A stretch of DNA of 64,000 nucleotides. Origin: Limnomonas spitsbergensis (lineage: Eukaryota > Chlorophyta > Chlorophyceae > Chlamydomonadales). The stretch is from NCBI GenBank assembly GCA_037349105.1, contig JAYJMM010000117.1:62001-126000 (forward strand), given 5' to 3'. The notes below the pieces were generated by a model that saw only the letters and a list, made by a program, of their open reading frames with translations, ran no database searches and was not told the origin of the DNA. The position numbers and the translations under genes are program-made. Positions 57,156 through 64,000 of this stretch are shown in pieces; within the stretch, counting starts at the first letter, position 1; each line of letters opens with the position of its first letter.

Positions 57156-60100
57156 ATGGTCAATGCAGATGATTTGCTCCCGCAGTCTGTTGTCAGACTG
57201 GTTGGTGACAAGCTGTACGAGAAAAGAAAGGTACGCCTGGAACTCGGGGATTGCCGCTCGTCGCAGAGGTCACGTCGCTGTAACCACATCATCGCTGATG
57301 TCATGACGCCACTGATGATGGACATCGTGTCAGGTCGCGGCTCTGGAGGTCGAGCAAATTGTGAAGAGGCTGGCAGCGTCCAACGATCAGCGCACGATTT
57401 GGAACATCGTCGATCGCTTGATTTCCGAGTTTGCATTCTCGCAGCAGGCAAACCATCGAAAGGTGATACACTAAATTCTTGCTCCAGGTTCGGGTGGCAC
57501 TTGACATGAACCCCCAAGCGGTGCAGGTGGCACCTGCACTGAACATCATGAGGCCTTGTCCCACGCGCTCCCCCCTGCGCCACCCATTGCCATGAAGTTC
57601 AGGTGTCACACTTGACATGAGCCCCCATGCAACCCTCACCATGCACAGGGGGCCCTTCTGTGTTTGGCAGCCGCCACCGTTGGCCTCGGAGAACCTACTG
57701 AGGCCCACTTGAGGCAGATTGTCCCACCAGTCCTGCATTCCTTTACCGACCAGGACAGCAGGGTGCGCTACTATGCATGTGAAGCGCTGTACAACATTGC
57801 AAAGGTAAATCACTAAGGACGTCGCTATGCTCCTCTATATTTATTTCAGTGCGCGCCGTACCACCTTTGGGGGGCTGCAGGGCGGCCACCACTGGGTCAA
57901 GTGGGTCTCAATCTTGACTGGCCTATGGTCGGTGCACTAAGCAGCAAGTAGTAGGCCATGATGTAGCTGAATTGTCCCCGAACTGTGCTGGAATAAACAG
58001 TGCTGCCCGTATCTAAAACAACAGGATGTTGTCATGGACTCTGCTCAGCTAGATGTGTGTCCCCTTCCTCAGTTTCACTTAACTTGCATGGCAACAGGTG
58101 GCCCGAGAGACATTCATCTCGTTTTTCAACGAGGTCTTTGATGCCATGTTCAGGTTAGTAGCATCGTTTTTCAACGAGGTCTTTGATGCCATGCTCAGGT
58201 TGATAGTGCTGCTGAAACCTTCCTCCCATAACGACCTATTCTTCAGCCCTGAGGTCTACATCTTTCATTTGCCTGCACCTTTTATTAGTCTTGGGGACCC
58301 TTAAAGCACCCTGCACCTGATACAGAAGGTCTCTCCCTGCTCAGATGCTCCGCTTGATCCTCATCTGTGTTCATTTCCATGCGCGCCCCACCACCTGGGG
58401 GGGGCCGCCGGGCAGCCACCACTGGGCCGAATGGGGCTAAACCTTGACCCGCTGACTTCCATTGGCGCAAGCAGCAGGCCTTGCAGTACCAGGCCCCCTA
58501 TGCCATAGGCCATGAATCAAGGTGCATTGTAGGCAAGTTTTATAGGCATTGTAACTGAATACAGGTTCATACATAGGTATCACAGCGTCCAAAGCTTGAC
58601 CCCTTGCTGGTTGCAGGCTGTGTGCCGATAGCGAGTCCAACGTGCAGCAGGCGGTGCAGTTCCTGGACAACTTGGTGAAGGACATTGTCACAGGGAACCC
58701 CCAGGTATGACATGCACTGAGGGGCAGGGGGTGTCCAGGGAGGGAGACCCCCCCTCCTGGGTAGAGCATGCACTGAGGGGTTGGTGGTGTCCAGGGAGGA
58801 GACATGGTATGAAGGGAGCAAATACTCAGGGAGCCGGCAGTATTCCAGGACATTGGGATAGGCTTGAAGTCACTAGCGAATGTGCGGATTGCACTGCTGG
58901 GACGGGTGCATGGTGACAAGTGCATGGTGACAGGTGCATGGTGGCGGGTGCATGGTGACAGGTGCATGGTGGCGGGTGCATGGTGACAGGTGCATGGTGA
59001 CGGGTGCATGGTGACAGGTGCATGGTGGCGGGTGCATGGTGACAGGTGCATGGTGACAGGTGCATGGTGGCGGGTGCATGGTGACAGGTGCATGGTGACG
59101 GGTGCATAGTGGCAGTGGCAGGAATAGTTTGACTACATGTGCTGGGATTTCCCCGAGTGTGTTATGAGGTTGCATTGCATGTCCAGTCGGATCTGACAGT
59201 CGTCCCTCATCCCATTTGATGGTCGCCCTTCATCCCGTTGCAGGTTTTCAACATTGAGGCATTCATCCCCAAGCTGAAAGAATATCTGCGGGTGCAGAAC
59301 CCCAACAAGAGGCAGTTCCTGATCAGCTGGATCACGGTGAGGGTTACGGGTTAAAGCACTGAGGCACAGACAATGAGGGGCACAGGCACTGGGGGGCATG
59401 GCCCACTTACCGTACCTGACCTGGACTTGCAAGCGTACCTGGCCTGTACTTGCAAGCGTACCTGACCTGGACATGCTGGCGTACCTACCCCAGCTCATCC
59501 CAACCAGTTGCTGTAACCTGCAGCTTCTGTGCCCTCCCCGTTGCTCAGGTGTTGGATAGTGTACCTGACCTGGACATGCTGGCGTACCTACCCCAGCTCA
59601 TCCCAACCAGTTGCTGTAACCTGCAGCTTCTGTGCCCTCCCCGTTGCTCAGGTGTTGGATAGCGTACCTGACCTGGACATGCTGGCGTACCTACCCCAGC
59701 TGCTGGACGGCCTCATGAACATGTTGAGTGACCCCAGCCGCGAGATCCGTGTCGCGGCGGAGAGCTCTATGACGGTGAGGTGAACGCGGGCTAACGATTC
59801 AGCAGCCCCACATTCTTCAGTTGGATCACAGCATGAAGCATGGACATGTGTGTATATTTTTACTGCTGGGAGGTACAAGCTTCCAGTGGTTACTACAAGT
59901 CTACACATGCTTTAGTTGCCGCCTGCCGCTAAAATGTGGCGGTCAAACTGCTGCTCAGTGTTTCTTTTTTCGTGATTCAACCACATGTCAGCTACATGTC
60001 AACTACATGTCAGCTGCATGTCAGCTACCCCCTAGCCGCTGGCCTCATTCGTGGCCAGCCTTGCTCCTTTGGCCACTAGGTGCAGGCTGGTTCAGGTTTG

Positions 60101-63100
60101 GTCCTAATTGGGAAGTTGAACTTGTAGCTGAAAGAAGGAACACTGCTGTTACAGAGGGCTGATGCAGCAGGGACGCCATGTTCTCGCTACTAATCAAATG
60201 ACGTGGTGCTCTGCTTAGTGGCACCGTCCCCCCCTTCTCTCACCCCTCCTATGGCACCATTCCCCCCCTTCTCTCACACCTCCCCCCCCCCTCCTCACTC
60301 CGTCTCACCCCTTCTCTCACCCCTTCTCTCACCCCCCCTCCTCACTTTGTCACACCCCTCTCTCACCCCCCCCCCCTCCTCGCTCCGTCTCACCCCTTCT
60401 CTCACCCCCCCTCCTCGCTACGTCTCACCCCTTCTCTCACCCCCCCTCCTCGCTCCGTCTCACCCCTTTATCTCACCCCCCCCTCCTCGCTCCGTCTCAC
60501 CCCTTCTCACCCCCCCTCCTCGCTCCGTCTCACCCCTTCTCACCCCCCCCTCCTCGCTCCGTCTCACCCCTTCTCACCCCCCCCCTCCTCGCTCCGTCTC
60601 ACCCCTTCTCACCCCCCATCCTCACTCTGTCTCACCCCTTCTCACCCCCCCCTCCTCGCTCCGTCTCACCCCTTCTCACCCCCCCCTCCTCGCTCCGTCT
60701 CACCCCTTCTCACCCCCCCCTCCTCGCTCCGTCTCACCCCTTCTCACCCCCCCCGTCCTCGCTCCGTCTCACCCCTTCTCACCCCCCCCTCCTCGCTCCG
60801 TCTCACCCCTTCTCACCCCCCCCTCCTCGCTCCGTCTCACCCCTTTATCTCACCCCCCCTCCTCGCTCCGTCTCACCCCTTCTCACCCCCCCCTCCTCGC
60901 TCCGTCTCACCCCTTCTCACCCCCCCTCCTCGCTCCGTCTCACCCCTTCTCACCCCCCCCTCCTCGCTCCGTCTCACCCCTTCTCACCCCCCCCTCCTCG
61001 CTCCGTCTCACCCCTTCTCACCCCCCCCTCCTCGCTCCGTCTCACCCCTTCTCACCCCCCCCTCCTCGCTCCGTCTCACCCCTTCTCACCCCCCCCTCCT
61101 CGCTCCGTCTCACCCCTTCTCACCCCCCCCCTCCTCGCTCCGTCTCACCCCTTCTCACCCCCCCCCTCCTCACTCCGTCTCACCCCTCTCTCACCCCCCC
61201 CTCCTCACTCCGTCTCACCCCTTCTCTCACCCCCCCCTCCTCACTCCGTCTCTCACCCCTTCTCTCACCCCCCCCTCCTCACTTCGTCTCTCACCCCTTC
61301 TCTCACCCCCCCCTCCTCACTCCGTCTCTCACCCCTCTCTCACCCCCTCAGGAGTTTCTCATGGAAATACACACCACACGCACTATCGACTTCAATGGAC
61401 TGTCGCGCATCCTCGTGGATAAGAGCTTTAGCCAGGTGAGCATGAGGGCACAAAATGCTTGATGGTGGAAAAGAGCTTTAGCCAATGACCAGGGATGCAG
61501 GGCTGTGAGTGGGAGCAGCCATACGTAGCAGGTGCCTGCAAGGTAGCACGATATGGTCTTTGGGGCCATCATATCATATCATATCATATCATATCAGCAA
61601 TATGATATGATGTAGTAAAATATGATATGATATGGTATCAACTTCTCCATGCATGGGCATGGGAATGGTGAATTGGTACTGAGTTTTGAAAATGGCTCTT
61701 CTGCCATGCCGACCGTTCTACGCCAGAATGGGCCTAGTTGTTGCAAGATTTTGCGACACATTAAGCATTTACCATGGGAAATGTGGATACATGGACGCAT
61801 GGTGACTCTTGGGCCGTAGGGGTCAGTGGGGGCGCTCGCATGCTGCATGCTGACATGTCAGTATGTATGGGAATGGGGTAAAGGGTAGTGCACCCGCCGC
61901 ATGCATGGGCTTGTCAAATGTTAACTCTGCACTTTTTAGGCTAAAATGCAATTCGTGACTGCAAAATATGATATGGTCAAAACACCATATCATATATCAT
62001 ATCATATCCATATCGTGCTACCTTGGGTGCCTGTGCCCTCATCAGTCGTCATCAGGGAGTTTTAATTCAAACATTGTTACTGAACAAGCTGTGCTATGCC
62101 CTCCCTCACAATGCACGTTTTGTAGGGGTGAGGGATGCATTCAGTTAGTGCGAGAGTTATAGATTGTTGACGCCAGTTTTCAGGCGCAAATCGAGTTTGG
62201 GTCAAAAGCTTGCCCCAGGGGCAGAGCAAGAGAAAGAAAAGTTAATTCGTATGATGAAAGACAGTTCAAGCATTTGTAAAAGCTGGATGAATGATGTCTC
62301 TTTTCTTCTTTGGGGGTAGGCCAGATTGGAGGGGTCCAGGGGTCACCAGAAACCCCTTCTTAATCTTTATCTTATGAACCCCTTCCTGCTTGAGGGCCTG
62401 CATGGTCGGCCCCGACCATGCAGTGGCAAGACCATGCAGTGGCAAGACCATGCAGTGGCAAGACCATGCAGTGGCAAGACCATGCAGTGGCAAGACCATG
62501 CAGTGGCAAGACCATGCAGTGGCAAGACCATGCAGTGGCAAGACCATGCAGTGGCAAGACCATGCAGTGGCCCCGACCATGCAGTGGCAAGACCATGCAG
62601 TGGCAAGACCATGCAGTGGCAAGACCATGCAGTGGCCCCGACCATGCAGTGGCAAGACCATGCAGTGGCCCCGACCATGCACAATCTGATTGTACCTGTT
62701 GTTGAGAGGAATCCATCGCACCGCCGTTTTAAGTCCTGAACCCCTGGGTTATAAAACTGAATGGAAATGCCATGCGTACATGCCCCCCCTCCTATGTTGG
62801 TCACCTTGCGCCCTCTGCACCCCAATGAGCTTGTCCTGCTATGCCCCAAGAAGTTAGAGACCCCCCTCGTAGGTCTTCCCCTCCTCCGCCTCAAGACACG
62901 CCCTTCTGCGTCCTGCTGCTGTCACATTCTGCACGGCCTGCTCCCTTGCCCCCTCTGCGATTGATTCGTTTGTCGTTGTTCAGCTACAGTTTGGCTACGT
63001 TCTGGCCTTGGGCTGAAGGCTGCATGCGCAACCAGAGCGTCTGTGTCTGTAAGCTTGTGACATTGGCAACCTGGGGCCGGCTGGCCAGAGGAGGAGCATC

Positions 63101-64000
63101 GTTCAAAAATACGGATGTCAGTTATTGAACCGCTTATCCCCATTTCATACAGTTCAATATGAGATCATGATGCTGCTAATTAAACTGCTGCCCTGCCCTC
63201 CGGACAGGATGAGTCCAGCCGTCTCACGGCCATGCGGTGGCTCAAGAAAATTGTATACGGTCACATGACGGGTTTGATTTAAGTGTTCCCCTGCCCTCTG
63301 GACAGGATGTGTCGACTCGTCTCACAACCATGCCGTGGCTCAAGAAAAAATCATGCGGTCACACAACGATATTCAATGAACTGCTGCCCCGCCCTCTGGA
63401 CAGGATGAGTCCACCCGTCTCACGGCTATGCGGTGGCTCAAGAACTTTGTCGAAATGGGCTCGTTGCAGCTTGTGGAACAGTACCCAGCTATCCTGGGGG
63501 CCGTGCTCACCAACATCAGCACCAGCAGCAGGGAGGTGCAACAGGTGAGGAACGGTAGGGAGGGGGAGGAGGGGGGGGGGGGGGACGGGGGAGGGATGGG
63601 GTCTCTACCCGGTGGTTTAGGGGGTGATGAGTATGGGGTTGGGGGTGAGGGGGGAGTGGTCTCTGCCTGGTGGTTTAGGGGGTGATGAGTATGGGGTTGG
63701 GGGTGAGGGGGGAGTGGTCTCTGCCTGGTGGTTTAGGGGGTGATGAGTATGGGGTTGGGGGTGAGGGGGGAGTGGTCTCTGCCTGGTGGTTTAGGGGGTG
63801 ATGAGTATGGGGTTGGGGGTGAGGGGGGAGTGGTCTCTGCCTGGTGGTTTAGGGGGTGATCCACTGCATGGGAGGGGAGAGGAGTCTCCACCCGGTTCTC
63901 TAGCAGGGGGGAGGTCCTGTTTTTTCTTCTTAACCCATAACCCTAAACTCTGAACCCTAAACTAGGAGGAGCAGGCTCTCTGGGGGAATGTAATGCAGCC
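57156..64000 (+). CDS. VAC14: VAC14, scaffold of the PI(3,5)P2 synthesis complex, N-terminal part
   Basis: VAC14 scaffolds the PIKfyve/Fab1 kinase and Fig4 phosphatase on endosome or vacuole membranes. Exons: 57156-57230, 57334-57462, 57649-57804, 58098-58153, 58617-58704, 59244-59336, 59652-59774, 61352-61435, 63404-63544; 315 residues, all phases consistent, continuing past the window (a possible next exon begins at 63966). Recognition comes from the HEAT-repeat order: VVRLVGDKLYEKRKVAALEV, FAFSQQANHRKGALLCLAAA, DQDSRVRYYACEALYNIAKV, FFNEVFDAMFR, FLDNLVKDIVTGN, RQFLISWITVLDSVPDLDML, EFLMEIHTT and LTAMRWLKNFVEMG. Several of these are near-identical to animal VAC14. The introns are unusually full of minisatellites, R1 copies and a hAT-type element. 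Three exons have partial tandem copies beside them, one of which could add 15 residues in frame. Confidence 0.94.
57841..58003 (+). repeat. Interspersed intronic repeat R1, near-complete copy
   Basis: TTATTTCAGTGCGCGCCGTA, CCACCTTTGGGGGGCTGCAG, GGCGGCCACCACTGGG, TTGACTGGCCTATGGTCGGT, AAGCAGCAAG, GGCCATGATGTAGCTGAA. It lies in the VAC14 intron between 57804 and 58098. Confidence 0.8.
58109..58200 (+). repeat. 45-bp in-frame tandem duplication of an exon end and donor
   Basis: TCGTTTTTCAACGAGGTCTT...GATGCCATG(T/C)TCAG|GTT occurs twice, with donors at 58154 (GTTAGT) and 58199 (GTTGAT). The first ends VAC14 exon 4 (FFNEVFDAMFR). Reading on gives LVASFFNEVFDAMLR before the second donor, with no stop and the same phase. 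Confidence 0.85.
58371..58531 (+). repeat. Interspersed intronic repeat R1, near-complete copy
   Basis: GCGCGCCCCACCACCTGGGG, GGGCCGCCGGGCAGCCACCA, CTGGGCCGAATGGGGCTAAA, CCTTGACCCG, GCGCAAGCAGCAGGCCTTGC, ACCAGGCCCCCTATGCCATA, GGCCATGAAT. It lies in the VAC14 intron after exon 4. Confidence 0.8.
58898..59111. repeat. Minisatellite, 14 bp x ~15, intronic
   Basis: Units GTGCATGGTGACAG and GTGCATGGTGGCGG alternate irregularly. It lies in the VAC14 intron before exon 59244-59336. Confidence 0.9.
59457..59651 (+). repeat. 103-bp tandem duplication with decoy acceptor for VAC14 exon 7
   Basis: CGTTGCTCAG|GTGTTGGATA at 59539-59558 recurs at 59642-59661, the real exon start (VLDSVPDLDMLAYLPQL). The decoy encodes VLDSVPDLDMLAYLPQLIPTSCCNLQL. 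A third, partial copy starts at 59457. Spacing 103 is out of frame. Confidence 0.9.
60227..61345. repeat. Pyrimidine-rich minisatellite, ~34 bp x ~32, intronic
   Basis: The unit is CCTCCTCGCTCCGTCTCACC followed by CCTTCTCACCCCCC, with C-run length changes between copies. The plus strand is almost pure pyrimidine between G's; the minus strand has repeated runs of five to eight G. It ends in the polypyrimidine tract of the acceptor for VAC14 exon 61352-61435. Confidence 0.9.
61539..62025. mobile_element. Non-autonomous hAT-type transposon (MITE), 487 bp, in VAC14 intron
   Basis: Termini are an 18-bp perfect inverted repeat: CAAGGTAGCACGATATGG at 61539-61556 and its complement at 62008-62025. 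The flanks are a perfect 8-bp direct repeat, GGTGCCTG at 61531-61538 and 62026-62033. Octamer duplication plus a CAAGG terminus (YARNG) fits the hAT superfamily. Next to both ends are runs of ATATC/GATAT in opposite orientation, typical of subterminal transposase-binding repeats. There is no transposase frame inside. Perfect ends suggest recent insertion. Confidence 0.9.
62411..62682. repeat. Minisatellite, 16 bp x ~17, intronic
   Basis: Unit ACCATGCAGTGGCAAG, with a variant ACCATGCAGTGGCCCCG in the right half. Multiple frames are open on both strands because of the repeat. It lies in the large VAC14 intron 61436-63403. Confidence 0.92.
63190..63403 (+). repeat. 98-bp tandem duplication with two decoy copies of a VAC14 exon start
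   Basis: Exon-like starts at 63208, 63306 and 63404 are exactly 98 bp apart, each after (C/T)GGACAG. They encode DESSRLTAMRWLKKIV, DVSTRLTTMPWLKKKS and DESTRLTAMRWLKNFV. Only the third continues into the conserved VAC14 sequence and reaches a donor (63545). Confidence 0.92.
63600..63865. repeat. G-rich minisatellite, 58 bp x ~4.5, intronic
   Basis: The unit holds GGTGGTTTAGGGGGTGATGA, GTATGGGGTTGGGGGTGAGG and GTGGTCTCTGCCT. Several runs of four or more G per unit could form quadruplexes on the plus strand. Confidence 0.88.

Noticed and set aside
60203..61462. 419-codon Pro/Ser/Leu-rich frame
   Set aside because: It is a translation of the pyrimidine-rich array. Only its last part (EFLMEIHTTRT) is genuine, as VAC14 exon 61352-61435.
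62326..62894. Frames of 95-175 codons on both strands over the 16-bp array
   Set aside because: They are repeat translation only. The array is in a VAC14 intron.
63944..63966. Telomere at the right end of the window
   Set aside because: Only two or three imperfect CCCTAAA words occur, followed by probable VAC14 coding sequence.

Overview
This is a stretch of eukaryotic nuclear DNA. The genes are broken into many short exons (56-700 bp) with GT-AG introns, and coding sequence is a small fraction of the window. The content points to a flagellated green alga. One gene starts with a plastid-type transit peptide, one encodes a FAM227/FWWh protein of the kind found in ciliated eukaryotes, the pyruvate dehydrogenase beta subunit resembles plant mitochondrial forms, and there are many TTTAGGG-like motifs. 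A repeat-rich prasinophyte such as Cymbomonas or Pyramimonas would fit, but the genus is inference only.

I reconstructed seven spliced genes. Except where noted, every exon junction keeps the reading frame: (1) 3512-8022 minus, a predicted plastid membrane protein of unknown function, with one weak exon; (2) 8420-20888 plus, a 775-residue FAM227-like (FWWh) protein, sharing a short divergent promoter region with gene 1; (3) 24064-26398 plus, mitochondrial pyruvate dehydrogenase E1 beta, 359 residues; (4) 31842-41818 plus, a Cu+-type P1B ATPase with three MTCxxC metal-binding domains, about 1179 residues; (5) 42676-45297 minus, the rRNA-processing factor FCF2, convergent with gene 4; (6) 49595-55493 plus, a secreted YHYH-domain protein with a long Pro/Gly/Ser/Thr tail, 680 residues; (7) 57156 to beyond the window, plus, the N-terminal HEAT-repeat part of VAC14. 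A 203-residue single-exon frame at 29006-29617 minus may be an element-derived gene. The genes belong to unrelated housekeeping and cell-surface functions and show no sign of a shared pathway.

The unusual part is the non-coding DNA. Introns carry large minisatellites: 24 bp x ~53, 45 bp x ~50, 32 bp x ~15, 95 bp x 5, 16 bp x ~17, and a ~1.1 kb pyrimidine-rich array. They also carry about 20 diverged copies of one ~150-190 bp interspersed repeat in both orientations.

Two non-autonomous hAT-type transposons are visible with terminal inverted repeats and 8-bp target duplications. For one of them, an unoccupied copy of the target lies elsewhere in the window. In three genes, short tandem duplications straddle exon edges and copy the splice site plus the start or end of the exon, leaving decoy splice sites next to the real ones. 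In VAC14 one such copy is in frame and open, so it could add 15 residues.

No rRNA, tRNA or CRISPR array was recognised.
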